This document shows positions 44,457-53,333 of a stretch of DNA of 64,000 bases, one piece after another. The notes under the pieces were generated by a model. It had not been told where the DNA came from, ran no database searches, and saw only the letters and a list, made by a program, of their open reading frames with translations. Position 1 is the first letter of the stretch. Each line of letters starts with the position of its first letter. The translations under genes were made by a program, and so were the position numbers. The stretch lies in contig JAUHXK010000007.1 in assembly GCA_030427405.1 (NCBI GenBank), positions 1-64,000 of the forward strand, given 5' to 3'. The stretch is from Alphaproteobacteria bacterium (lineage in GTDB: Bacteria; Pseudomonadota; Alphaproteobacteria; Rhodobacterales; Rhodobacteraceae).

Positions 44457-44791
44457 CACATCTCCTTGGGAAATTGATGCACACCGCCCTGCAACGGCAA
44501 GGGGTGCGACCATATCACGTCGCTCAGGCGGAGCTGTCGATAGAGATGCGGGAACCGGTCGCCGCCGCGCGAGACCTCCCATTTCAGATCATCGCCCATG
44601 GGCGCGGTATCACAGGCCAGCAGGGTCAGGCCGGGTTCTTCGGCAAAATGCCGGGCCGCGGTTTCTGCTACCTGATCTGCTGTGGAAAAATGGACGAACC
44701 CATCGGCGATATCCACGGGCGCACCGTCGGTTGCGCCTGCGGCCTGAAGGCCAGCCCATTCGTCGGCCCGAAGTATTTTGTATATGCGCAT
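44456..44791 (-). CDS. DUF952-family protein
   Basis: A 111-residue protein, MRIYKILRADEWAGL, with DGFVHFSTADQVAETAARHF and LKWEVSRGGDRFPHLYRQL, the typical DUF952 motifs (His and Arg, ADP-ribosyltransferase-like fold suggested for this family). It overlaps the DUF1330 start by one base and is the first gene of the operon. It is divergent from the 5'-nucleotidase at 44900, sharing a 108-base promoter region. Confidence 0.8.
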   Translation of the reverse strand: MRIYKILRADEWAGLQAAGATDGAPVDIADGFVHFSTADQVAETAARHFAEEPGLTLLACDTAPMGDDLKWEVSRGGDRFPHLYRQLRLSDVIWSHPLPLQGGVHQFPKEM

Positions 44792-44899
44792 GGCCCCCTG
44801 ATGCCCTGCGAAGGGGGTAGAATCAAGCCGGATTTCCCCCTTTGACTCTTGGCGAAACACAGCGCACGATCTGCGCAATAAACTACAGGGAGTTTCAAA

Positions 44900-46483
44900 A
44901 TGTTCACCCGGTTCCTGGCATCCGCTGCCATATTGGGCCTGACCGCAGGAATGGCGGCCGCCGAATACAAACTGACCATCCTCCACACGAACGACATCCA
45001 CAGCCGGATCGAATCGATCAACAAATACGATTCGACCTGTGACGCCGAGGGCGAAGCAGAAGGGAAGTGTTTCGGCGGTGTTGCGCGGATCAAGACGATG
45101 GTCGACGCAAGGCGCGATGCCTTGGCAGATCAGAACGTTCTGCTGGTTGACGCCGGTGACCCGTTCCAGGGGTCCTTGTTCTATACCACCTACAAAGGTG
45201 CCGCCGAGGCCGAGTTCATGGAAGGCATCGGGTATGATGTCATGGCCGTGGGCAACCATGAATTCGACGACGGGCCGCAAGGTCTGGCGGCGTTTGTCGA
45301 CACTGTCAGCTTTCCGGTCATCTCGGGCAACTTGGACCTGAGCACATCGGCCGAGCTTAAGGACAAGGTGAAAGACCATGTCGTGCTGGAAGTCGGCGGG
45401 CAGAAGATCGGAATCATCTCGGCCCTGGCGACCGACACGGTCGATACGTCCAGCCCCGGCAAGGACGTTGTGTTTCAGGATGAAATCGACAGCCTGTCGG
45501 CGGACGCCGCCGCGCTCAAGGATGAGGGCGTCAATATCATCATCGCCCTGACCCATGTGGGGCTGGCCAAGGACCTGGAAATTGCCGAAAAGGTGCCGGG
45601 TCTGGACCTGGTCATTGGCGGGCATTCCCACACCTTGCTGTCGAACACCCAGGAAAATGCCGCAGGCCCTTATCCGACCATGGTTGGCGACGTGCCGGTT
45701 GTTCAGGCCTATGCATACTCAAAGTTCCTGGGCGAGATCACGCTGACCTTTGACGACGACGGCAACCTCATTTCGGCGGAAGGCGAGCCGATCCTGCTGG
45801 ACGCCTCGGTCACGCCCGACCCCGAGTTTTCTGCGCGTGTCGCGGAAATGGGTGCGCCGATCGAAGAGATGAAACAACGTGTCGTCGCCAGTTCGGCCGA
45901 CGTCATCGTGGGTGACCGGGATGTCTGCCGGGTTCAGGAATGCGCGATGGGCAACCTTGTGGCCGATGCCATGCTGTCCCGTGTGGCCGATCAGGGTATC
46001 CAACTGGCCATCGCCAATTCGGGCGGGCTGCGCGCCTCGATCGATTCCGGCGAGGTGACGATGGGAGAGGTTCTGACGGTTCTGCCGTTCCAAAACACCC
46101 TGTCCACCTTTGAAATCAGCGGGCAGGGCGTCATTGACGCGCTGGAAAACGGCGTCAGCCAGGTGGAAGAGGTCAAAGGCCGCTTTCCGCAGGTTGCCGG
46201 CATGACCTTCACATGGGACCCCTCGGTTGCGCCGAATGAAGGCCGGATCGTCGAGGTGATGGTTGCCGACGGTGACGGATTTGTTCCCATTGATCCCGCC
46301 GCGACCTACCTGGTGGTGACCAACAACTATGTTCGCAATGGCGGCGATGGGTACAAGATGTTCGAAGGCGACGACAAGAACGCCTATGATTTTGGTCCTG
46401 ACCTGGCCGATGTCACGGCGGAATACCTGGCCGAGAACGCACCGTATTCGCCCTATGTGGATGGGCGCATCAAACAGAAATAA
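44900..46483 (+). CDS. Periplasmic 5'-nucleotidase / metallophosphatase (UshA-like)
   Basis: A 527-residue exported enzyme. Signal peptide MFTRFLASAAILGLTAGMAAA, then metallophosphatase motifs ILHTNDIHSRI, DAGDPFQGS, GNHEFD, THVGL and GGHSHTLL, and the C-terminal 5'-nucleotidase domain with NSGGLRASIDSG. Hydrolyses nucleotides to nucleosides outside the cytoplasm; the nucleosides can enter the salvage pathway encoded at 25349-29869. ATG with CAGGGAG upstream. A strong terminator follows. Confidence 0.92.
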   Translation: MFTRFLASAAILGLTAGMAAAEYKLTILHTNDIHSRIESINKYDSTCDAEGEAEGKCFGGVARIKTMVDARRDALADQNVLLVDAGDPFQGSLFYTTYKGAAEAEFMEGIGYDVMAVGNHEFDDGPQGLAAFVDTVSFPVISGNLDLSTSAELKDKVKDHVVLEVGGQKIGIISALATDTVDTSSPGKDVVFQDEIDSLSADAAALKDEGVNIIIALTHVGLAKDLEIAEKVPGLDLVIGGHSHTLLSNTQENAAGPYPTMVGDVPVVQAYAYSKFLGEITLTFDDDGNLISAEGEPILLDASVTPDPEFSARVAEMGAPIEEMKQRVVASSADVIVGDRDVCRVQECAMGNLVADAMLSRVADQGIQLAIANSGGLRASIDSGEVTMGEVLTVLPFQNTLSTFEISGQGVIDALENGVSQVEEVKGRFPQVAGMTFTWDPSVAPNEGRIVEVMVADGDGFVPIDPAATYLVVTNNYVRNGGDGYKMFEGDDKNAYDFGPDLADVTAEYLAENAPYSPYVDGRIKQK

Positions 46484-46503
46484 CCCGGCGACGGACAAGA
46501 CAG

Positions 46504-46534
46504 AAAAGGCCGCATGTTTGATGCGGCCTTTTTT
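46504..46534. terminator. Bidirectional rho-independent terminator
   Basis: A 10-bp GC-rich stem (AAGGCCGCAT at 46506-46515 with ATGCGGCCTT at 46521-46530, extended by A/T pairs) followed by TTTTTT on the plus side and a mirrored T-run on the minus side. It separates the nucleotidase from the convergent TPR-sulfotransferase gene. Confidence 0.92.
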
Positions 46535-46549
46535 CGTGGCTGACCCGCG

Positions 46550-48202
46550 TCAGTCGAAATCGTATTCCGGCCAAAGGGCCGGATCGAACCCGTTCAGCAT
46601 CGGCTGGATATGCCCGGCCACCGTGCGCCAGCCGCCAATCGACTTGGTCGAGATCTTTTTGCGGACCTGGTCGATACTGGCCGTTCGCACCTGTTTGGTG
46701 TTTTTCTCGGGGTGCATCATCGTTTCGTTCCAGTCGATCCCGCAGAAAGCCGCGACCTGCTGGCTGTAGGTTTTCGGGTCCGCAACCAGGTCTTCGTACG
46801 AGACCGTCAGAATGCGGTCTGCGCAGACAGCGTTCCAATGCGTCATGTACCGGCGGTACAGGTTTGCCGAATGGGCAATCGCGTCGAGGTTGGAGGCATA
46901 GCGCATCCCCCCCGCAGGGAAACGGCGAATCCACTTGGACAGGCCAACATCGCGCGGGTCGCGCATCATGTTGACGATCCGGGCATTCGGGAAAGCCGCC
47001 AGTAAATATCCGACACGTTGGTAGTTATGCGGCATCTTGTCGACGAACGCGATGGAATCGGACGGAACCGGCGGCATCTTCTCGCGGAATTCCCGTGCGA
47101 ATTTCGCGGCTTCTGCTGCATCAAATTCTTTGCCATCGTCAGAATATTCACGGGACAGGTCTGCCCCCAGCGTCAGCTCTCCGCATCCTGCAATATTCGG
47201 CGAAGAACTCAGCATCATCTCCATCAACGTCGTGCCAGAGCGCGGTTGCCCAATCACGAAGATCGGTTTTGGCCCCTCAGTCAGGCCAGCATCGGGCAGC
47301 GGGGTGCCTTGCGGGAACTGGGCGCAAATGCGGGCCAGCTTTTCCTCTTCTTCGTTGACATCATAGGGGTTCGTTTCGTGCTGAACCGCGTTGGCGCGCA
47401 GAAACTGCGGCAAGGCGGCATCCAGCCCGTCAATCCTTGAGATCAGTTGCGCCTTGGCAAATTCAAGCTCGGAGTTTGGGTGCTCTTTCCCGGCAATGGC
47501 GGCGTTGACCGCGTCCATCAGCGCGGGCGCTTTGTCCTTGCCGATCATGGATGACATCTGGAACAGGGCCTGCGGATGGTCCGGGTGGTTTTCAAGGATG
47601 TCCCACAGGATCGCGGCGCATCCCTCTTTGTCGCCACCCTGATGCAGGTTCACTGCCTTGCGAAAGGCAATGCTGGCGTCGCCGGGGTTCAAGTCATAGG
47701 CGCGCGAGATATCGCGTGTGTTTTCCGCTACAAACCCGATGCGCCCATAGGCCCGCGCGCGCGAGGACAGCAGTTCCGCGTTGTCGGGATCTTTTTCCAG
47801 CTTGAACGAGGTGTATTCGATGATCGAGCGCCAGTTCTGCCCGGCGTTCTGAATCTCGGAAATGACGCGCGCCAGTTCCTTGTTGCCGGGGAACTTCTCG
47901 GCCTTTTGCTCGGCATAGGTCAGCGCTTGCGCGATTTGGCCGGTCTGCATCAGGGCATTGGCCAGGTTTTCGACGAATTGCGCGTCGTCGGGTTTCATCC
48001 GCGACGCTTCGACGAAAAACGGGATCGATTTTCTGTATTGCTTCATCTCGGTCAGGACAAAACCCGCGATTGCTTGAAAATCCGGGTCTTTCGGGAATTT
48101 CTTCGCTCCCAGTTGCGCTTTTTTCAGCGCTTGGGGCAGCTTGCCTGCCTCAAGAAAACCGACCGCTTTGCCTTTCAGGGAACTTGCTGTTTGATTTGCC
48201 AT
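46550..48202 (-). CDS. TPR-sulfotransferase protein
   Basis: A 550-residue protein. Residues 1-270 form TPR-like helical repeats (ALKKAQLGAKKFPKDPDFQA and several AELL/ALFQM repeats), residues 305-540 a sulfotransferase domain with the phosphosulfate loop PIFVIGQPRSGTTLMEMML, MRDPRDVGLSKW and the VSYEDLVADP strand. Such fusions are frequent in Roseobacters, where they may sulfate surface proteins or glycans. ATG 48202 is preferred over 48358. It is divergent from the SRAP gene across 55 bases. Confidence 0.88.
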   Translation of the reverse strand: MANQTASSLKGKAVGFLEAGKLPQALKKAQLGAKKFPKDPDFQAIAGFVLTEMKQYRKSIPFFVEASRMKPDDAQFVENLANALMQTGQIAQALTYAEQKAEKFPGNKELARVISEIQNAGQNWRSIIEYTSFKLEKDPDNAELLSSRARAYGRIGFVAENTRDISRAYDLNPGDASIAFRKAVNLHQGGDKEGCAAILWDILENHPDHPQALFQMSSMIGKDKAPALMDAVNAAIAGKEHPNSELEFAKAQLISRIDGLDAALPQFLRANAVQHETNPYDVNEEEEKLARICAQFPQGTPLPDAGLTEGPKPIFVIGQPRSGTTLMEMMLSSSPNIAGCGELTLGADLSREYSDDGKEFDAAEAAKFAREFREKMPPVPSDSIAFVDKMPHNYQRVGYLLAAFPNARIVNMMRDPRDVGLSKWIRRFPAGGMRYASNLDAIAHSANLYRRYMTHWNAVCADRILTVSYEDLVADPKTYSQQVAAFCGIDWNETMMHPEKNTKQVRTASIDQVRKKISTKSIGGWRTVAGHIQPMLNGFDPALWPEYDFD

Positions 48203-48257
48203 GTGACCGCGTGAGAACCTGTGCCTGTACGAAACGATTATCGATGGTTCATTACCC

Positions 48258-48926
48258 ATGTGTGGACGGTTTGCAACAACTCTTCCCAGCGACGCCATGG
48301 CGCAGCTGTTTGCCGCGCGTCCGGCAAATGACCTTCCGATGGTGCCGAATTTCAACATTTGCCCGACGAACCAGGTCCATGCGGTGCGCTCCAGCGGCGC
48401 AGGCCGTCAGCTGGACGCGTTGCGGTGGGGGTTTCTGCCGCATTGGTACAAGACCATGAATGCCGGGCCGTTGCTGATAAATGCCCGCGCCGAGACACTA
48501 GCCGAGAAACCTGCCTTTCGCGCGGCGTGCCGCGAACGGCGCTGCCTGATCGTTGCGACCGGGTTCTACGAATGGACCAAGACGGATGCGGGTGAACGGC
48601 TGCCGTGGTATATCAGCCGGTCAGACGGTGCGCCGATTGCCTTTGCCGGTGTCTGGCAGGATTGGGGCGCGGACGAGACGCGGCAGGGCACCTGCGCCAT
48701 CGTCACCACACCGGCGAACACACATCTAAGCGCCATCCACAGCCGGATGCCGCTGATCATTGAACCGGATGACTGGCCCTTGTGGCTGGGTGAGGCGGGC
48801 AAGGGGGCCGCTCAGCTGATGCAGCCCGGGGCCGAAGATGTGCTGCGCTTTCACCGCGTCGGGCGCGCGGTAAACTCGAACCGGGCAAGCGGCGCGTCCT
48901 TGATCGTGCCCATCGAGGAGGATTAG
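48258..48926 (+). CDS. SRAP-domain protein (YedK/HMCES family)
   Basis: A 222-residue SOS-response-associated protein. The essential Cys2 is in the N-terminal MCGRF, and the other conserved residues are in NARAET, GFYEW and IHSRMP. Known members covalently cap abasic sites in single-stranded DNA through the Cys2 amine and thiol. Length and start are normal. Followed 41 bases later by mnmH. Confidence 0.92.
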   Translation: MCGRFATTLPSDAMAQLFAARPANDLPMVPNFNICPTNQVHAVRSSGAGRQLDALRWGFLPHWYKTMNAGPLLINARAETLAEKPAFRAACRERRCLIVATGFYEWTKTDAGERLPWYISRSDGAPIAFAGVWQDWGADETRQGTCAIVTTPANTHLSAIHSRMPLIIEPDDWPLWLGEAGKGAAQLMQPGAEDVLRFHRVGRAVNSNRASGASLIVPIEED

Positions 48927-48967
48927 GGTCGGGGGCCCATGTGCAGATCAAGGATAAGGCCGCGGAA

Positions 48968-50020
48968 ATGAAACTCAAATTTTCTTCTCTGCCAGAGCTT
49001 TACGCGCATGATTTCGACACGGTGATCGATGTGCGCAGCCCTGCGGAATACGCCGAGGACCATTTCCCCGATGCGATCAATCTGCCGGTTCTGGACAATG
49101 AAGAACGCGCGCGGGTCGGCACGATTTATGTCCAGCAAAGCCCGTTTCTGGCGCGCAAGCTGGGCGCGGCCCTGGTGTTTCGGAACGCGGCCAATCACAT
49201 CGAAAGCAGCCTCAGCCATCACGAGGGCGGGTGGCGTCCCCTGGTCTATTGCTGGCGCGGCGGACAGCGGTCGGGGTCTTTCACATGGATGCTACAGCAG
49301 ATCGGCTGGCGGGCGGCCGTGGTGGACGGCGGGTATCGCACCTATCGCCGGTTGGTGAACCAGTTTCTGTATGATGACCCGTTGCCGCACCGTCTGGTGG
49401 CGTTGGACGGGAATACAGGAACGGCCAAGACCGCGCTTTTGGCGCGGCTTCAGGATCGCGGGGTCCAGGTTCTGGATCTTGAAGGGCTGGCCAATCACCG
49501 GGGCTCGTTGCTGGGCGAAATGCCCGGCGGCCAGCCCAGCCAGAAAGCATTCGAATCTGCCCTTGCGGGACGGTTGTGCGCGCTTGATCCCCTGCGCCCC
49601 GTATTGGTCGAGGCGGAATCGTCCAGGATCGGAACCCTGAACCTGCCGCCTGCCATCTGGTCGGCCATGTGTGCCGCCCCGCGCATTCAGGTCACGGCGA
49701 CGATCGAGGCGCGATCCAGGTTTCTTGTTGAGGCTTATGACGACATCCTGTCCGATTCCGACCGGTTGCGGGACCGTCTGTCGCCTCTGCGGTTTCACCG
49801 GGGTCACGCGGTCGTCGATGGCTGGCTGTCACTGATAGAGGCGGGCGACAAGCTGGGCCTGACGCGCGCCTTGATGGAGCAGCATTACGACCCCGCCTAT
49901 GCCAAGGTTCGACGCGGACGGCCACGACAAATCATCGCTGAAATCCCGATGCCTGATCTGGACGCCCAAGGGTTGAATAACGCCGCGGCCCGGATCCACG
50001 CGGCGCTTGGTCAATTCTGA
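48968..50020 (+). CDS. mnmH: tRNA 2-selenouridine synthase
   Basis: Replaces the sulfur of 5-substituted 2-thiouridine with selenium at the wobble position of some tRNAs, using selenophosphate. The 350-residue protein has an N-terminal rhodanese domain with the Cys in PLVYCWRGGQRSGS and a C-terminal P-loop domain starting GNTGTAKTALL. ATG 48968 is chosen over a GTG at 48941. Its stop lies inside the end of selD on the opposite strand (10-base overlap). Confidence 0.92.
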   Translation: MKLKFSSLPELYAHDFDTVIDVRSPAEYAEDHFPDAINLPVLDNEERARVGTIYVQQSPFLARKLGAALVFRNAANHIESSLSHHEGGWRPLVYCWRGGQRSGSFTWMLQQIGWRAAVVDGGYRTYRRLVNQFLYDDPLPHRLVALDGNTGTAKTALLARLQDRGVQVLDLEGLANHRGSLLGEMPGGQPSQKAFESALAGRLCALDPLRPVLVEAESSRIGTLNLPPAIWSAMCAAPRIQVTATIEARSRFLVEAYDDILSDSDRLRDRLSPLRFHRGHAVVDGWLSLIEAGDKLGLTRALMEQHYDPAYAKVRRGRPRQIIAEIPMPDLDAQGLNNAAARIHAALGQF

Positions 50021-52170
50021 AGCCGCAGTTCTGTTCCTTCGGTCAGGTACCCGATGACTGCGGCGGAATAGCCCGCGTCCAACAATGCCGAACAGGCATC
50101 ACTTGCCTGATCCGGCGCGATGGCGGCCAAGAGGCCACCGGCGGTTTGAGGGTCGAACAAAAGATCGGCTGCGCCGCCCGATGCCAGATGCGGCGCAAGG
50201 GCAAGATTGTCCCCGAAAATCGTCGACCGAATTCCCGCCGCGCTCATCTCAGCGGCGCCCTCCATCAGCGGGATCGCCTCAAGGTTCAGGCGCGCGCCGC
50301 ACCCCGAGGCCGTGCACAGGCCCTGCAGGTGCCCGGCCAAGCCAAAACCGGTGACATCCGTCATCGCGTTGGCGGTGCGCAGGATGCGCGAAGCCTCGGC
50401 CTGTGGCTGGCTCATCAAGCGGTACGCCTGTTCAATCCACGCGCCCTTTGCGCGACCGGCCATCTCGGCCGCCATCAGCACGCCCGAGCCCAGCGGTTTG
50501 GTCAGAACAAGCGCATCGCCGGGCTGGCCGCCCGACAAGGTAATCGGCGCGGTTTCGCAAAGGCCGGTCAGCGTAAACCCGATCGTCAACTCGTCGCCGA
50601 CCGAGCTGTGGCCGCCGACGATGTCGGCCCCGGCCGCGCGCATGACTTCGTGTGCGGTTGTCATGATCTCGGTCAGTGTGCGGCGTTGCAGTGTCGCGGA
50701 CAATCGCGGAAGTATGATTGTAGCCGTTGCAGCCTGAGGTGCCGCGCCCATCGCCCAGATATCGCCCAATGCGTGGATCGCGGCGATACGGGTCATCTGC
50801 ACCGGGTCAAGCGTAAAGCCGCGCAGGTGGTCCGAGGTCATGACCTGCCCAACGCCCCCGGTTGTCATCAGGGCGGCATCATCGCCGGGCAGGGGGGTGA
50901 TGTCGGTACGGACAGGGGCGGGCAGATGCGCCAGCGCGGATTGCAAGGCATCGCGCCCGACCTTGGCCCCGCAGCCGCCACACATGGGTTTGGGACCCAG
51001 GGCTTCGACCAATCCGGCGGCGTGATCCCGTGGCACGGGCGAATGGGGCATCTGCGGCAGGTCGCGAAACCTGTCCATGAAGCCTTGGTCGATGCGATCC
51101 TTCCATGTCCACATGAGCGGCCCGCTGAACGATCTTCCCATCCGTTCCGCCAGCGCCGATTTGCGGCCCAGTGAAATAAGCTTGAGGTAATCCTTTTGCG
51201 GCACATAACGCCGCATCTTTCCAGCGCCGAGCGCGGCGCGGAGGTTGGCGAACAAGATCGGGGCTTCTCGTACCGCATAGACGCCCGCCTTGGGGCGCGG
51301 ATTGTCGGTCAGGTGGGCGCAGTCCCCCGCTGCAAAGATCGTCGGGGTGCTGGATTGCAGGTAGGCGTTCACCCGGATAAAGCCGTCTTGCAGGTCAAGC
51401 CCGGTTCTGGCGATCCAGTCATAAGGACGCGCGCCAGCCGCCCCGGTTACGAAATCGGCAGGGATCAGGCGTCCATCGTCCAACTCCACGCCCTTTTGGG
51501 TGATCTGTTTCAGCCCTGTGTGTTCGACCAGATCAATGCCCAGTTCGGCCATGGCCTTTCGGATTTTACCAGCCGCTCCGGCGCCGGCCGCAGACAGGGC
51601 TGGCCCCTTGTCGATCAGCGTTACCCGCGTTTCGCGCCTGCGGGTGTGTAAGGCGTGCGCCATGGCCATTGCCAGTTCGGCACCCGCGATGCCGCCGCCG
51701 ATGACCGCAACGGCGGCGGGGCCGGTCCGCGCCAAATAGGTTTCCCACTTGGCCGCAAAGGGCCCCAGCGGCTTGGCCGAGACGGCGTGGTCCGCAAAGC
51801 CGGGAACGGCAGGCATGTCCGACGTGATCCCAACATTGACCGAGGCGATATCGAACGCCACGGGCGAATGGCCGGTCACATGGATCAGTTGCGCCTTTGG
51901 GTCGATTGCATCGACAGTCCCCAGGATGATGCGCGCACCGGCAAACCGGGCCAGCCGCACCAGGTCGATATCAAGCTGCGCCCGCGTGTAATGGCCTGCA
52001 ACGAAGCCCGGCAACATGCCTGAATAGGGCGCTGTGGGGCCGGGGTTGATCACGGTCACGCGGGCCCCGGCCAGCGGCGTCATCCCCCATTTGCGCAGTA
52101 CAAGCGCATGCGTGTGCCCCCCGCCGATCAGAACCAGGTCGCGGGTCAGGGGAAGCGGCGCATTTTGCAT
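50011..52170 (-). CDS. selD: Fused NADH-dehydrogenase-like / selenophosphate synthetase (SelD)
   Basis: A 719-residue fusion. Residues 1-350 resemble type II NADH dehydrogenase or pyridine nucleotide-disulfide oxidoreductase (IGGGHTHALVLRKWG, VAVIGGGIAGAELAM, IFAAGDCAHL). Residues about 385-719 are SelD, with the active site CGGCGAKVG using Cys rather than selenocysteine, and LPGDDAALM and GGHSSVGDEL ATP/metal motifs. It makes selenophosphate from selenide and ATP; the flavin part may supply selenide by reduction. It lies 5 bases downstream of mnhG in the same direction, so it may be cotranscribed with the Mrp operon. Its product is used by MnmH. Confidence 0.92.
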   Translation of the reverse strand: MQNAPLPLTRDLVLIGGGHTHALVLRKWGMTPLAGARVTVINPGPTAPYSGMLPGFVAGHYTRAQLDIDLVRLARFAGARIILGTVDAIDPKAQLIHVTGHSPVAFDIASVNVGITSDMPAVPGFADHAVSAKPLGPFAAKWETYLARTGPAAVAVIGGGIAGAELAMAMAHALHTRRRETRVTLIDKGPALSAAGAGAAGKIRKAMAELGIDLVEHTGLKQITQKGVELDDGRLIPADFVTGAAGARPYDWIARTGLDLQDGFIRVNAYLQSSTPTIFAAGDCAHLTDNPRPKAGVYAVREAPILFANLRAALGAGKMRRYVPQKDYLKLISLGRKSALAERMGRSFSGPLMWTWKDRIDQGFMDRFRDLPQMPHSPVPRDHAAGLVEALGPKPMCGGCGAKVGRDALQSALAHLPAPVRTDITPLPGDDAALMTTGGVGQVMTSDHLRGFTLDPVQMTRIAAIHALGDIWAMGAAPQAATATIILPRLSATLQRRTLTEIMTTAHEVMRAAGADIVGGHSSVGDELTIGFTLTGLCETAPITLSGGQPGDALVLTKPLGSGVLMAAEMAGRAKGAWIEQAYRLMSQPQAEASRILRTANAMTDVTGFGLAGHLQGLCTASGCGARLNLEAIPLMEGAAEMSAAGIRSTIFGDNLALAPHLASGGAADLLFDPQTAGGLLAAIAPDQASDACSALLDAGYSAAVIGYLTEGTELRLQN

Positions 52171-52175
52171 CTGTG

Positions 52176-52562
52176 TCAGTTCGCAGTGTGATCGGGGACG
52201 TCTTCAACCTGTTCGACCGCGTGCGTCGCCCACAACTCGTCTTCGCCCGCGTCTGGTAGGTCCTGCGGTTTTTCATGACGGTGAATGTGCCATTTGGCAA
52301 TGAACAGTGCCGTGATCGGGGCCGTGAGGAACAGGAACAGTGTGATCAGCAGTTCGTGCAGAGACAGGTGATGTTCAATCAGGACCGAGTGGCAGATCGA
52401 GGCCAGCAATACACCGCCAACCCCCAGCGTCGTCGCCTTGGTGGGCGCGTGCAGCCGGGACATGGGGTCCTTAAGCTTGATCATACCGAAAGAGCCGACA
52501 AACCCGAAGATCCCCGAAATGATCAGGAAAAAGGCGATAAGAATTTCGAAAGCAAACGTCAT
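52176..52562 (-). CDS. mnhG: Na+/H+ antiporter subunit G (Mrp/Mnh)
   Basis: A 128-residue membrane protein, three helices, with the family segment GSFGMIKLKDPMSRLHAPTKATT. Part of the multisubunit Mrp complex in the inner membrane. ATG 52562 lies seven bases downstream of mnhF. A hydrophilic tail of about 30 residues follows the last helix. Directly followed by selD. Confidence 0.9.
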   Translation of the reverse strand: MTFAFEILIAFFLIISGIFGFVGSFGMIKLKDPMSRLHAPTKATTLGVGGVLLASICHSVLIEHHLSLHELLITLFLFLTAPITALFIAKWHIHRHEKPQDLPDAGEDELWATHAVEQVEDVPDHTAN

Positions 52563-52569
52563 CCCGGCC

Positions 52570-52839
52570 TCACTCGATGATATTGCCGCGCAGCATGAAG
52601 CGCGCATAGGCCACGGTCGAGACAAAGCCGAGCATCGCGATAATCATGGCGGCCTCAAAGAAGATTTCGGTTTCAACCGCCAGCCCGTACAGGATCATCA
52701 ACGCGATTGTGTTGATGACCATCGTATCCAGGGCCAGAACACGGGTTCCGACCCCTTCGGCGGAGATGATACGCCACAGGCACATCATGATGGCGGCTCC
52801 GAAACAGGCGAAGGCGAAATAGACTGCGTAGTCGATCAT
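52570..52839 (-). CDS. mnhF: Na+/H+ antiporter subunit F (Mrp/Mnh)
   Basis: An 89-residue three-helix membrane protein with the typical RVLALDTMVINTIALMILYGL and EAAMIIAMLGFVSTVAYARF segments. ATGA overlap with mnhE. Short but normal for MnhF. Confidence 0.92.
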   Translation of the reverse strand: MIDYAVYFAFACFGAAIMMCLWRIISAEGVGTRVLALDTMVINTIALMILYGLAVETEIFFEAAMIIAMLGFVSTVAYARFMLRGNIIE

Positions 52840-53333
52840 TCGAATATCTCCTTCAGGCGGCGTTCATAGCGGTGTTTGATCTGGTCGCGAACCGCATCGG
52901 GGTCCTCAGCATCAAGGCAATGGACCAGAAGGTTATGCCCCTGGGCGGACAGGTCGCAGCTGACCGTTCCGGGGGTCATCGTGATCGTGCCCGCCAGTAC
53001 GGTAATGGCCTCGGGGGTGCGCAGCTCCAGCGGGATGCAGACCCAGTTGGGGTGGCGATCCGCGTCCCGCTTGAACAGGATAATCCGGGCAACCGTGATA
53101 TTGGCGATCACGATATCCCACAGGACGACCAGGATGTATTCGACCACCATGGGCCAGTTGCGCAGCTTGGGACGGTCGGGCCAATAGGGTTGCGTGATGA
53201 ACGGTATGATGATGCCCAGAAGCAGGCCAAACACCAGCGAGTTGAGCGACAGTTTGTTGGCCAGCAACATCCAGACAAGCGTCAGAAGCAGGGTCAATTG
53301 CGGGTGCGGGAATATTCTGCGCAGCAATCTCAT
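52836..53333 (-). CDS. mnhE: Na+/H+ antiporter subunit E (Mrp/Mnh)
   Basis: A 165-residue subunit: two N-terminal helices, then the conserved segment VLAGTITMTPGTVSCDLS. It starts with a one-base overlap with the mnhD stop and overlaps mnhF by ATGA. Confidence 0.92.
   Translation of the reverse strand: MRLLRRIFPHPQLTLLLTLVWMLLANKLSLNSLVFGLLLGIIIPFITQPYWPDRPKLRNWPMVVEYILVVLWDIVIANITVARIILFKRDADRHPNWVCIPLELRTPEAITVLAGTITMTPGTVSCDLSAQGHNLLVHCLDAEDPDAVRDQIKHRYERRLKEIFE

Noticed and set aside
50011..52170. Selenocysteine-containing SelD
   Set aside because: The active site reads CGGCGAK with ordinary Cys codons and no in-frame TGA.
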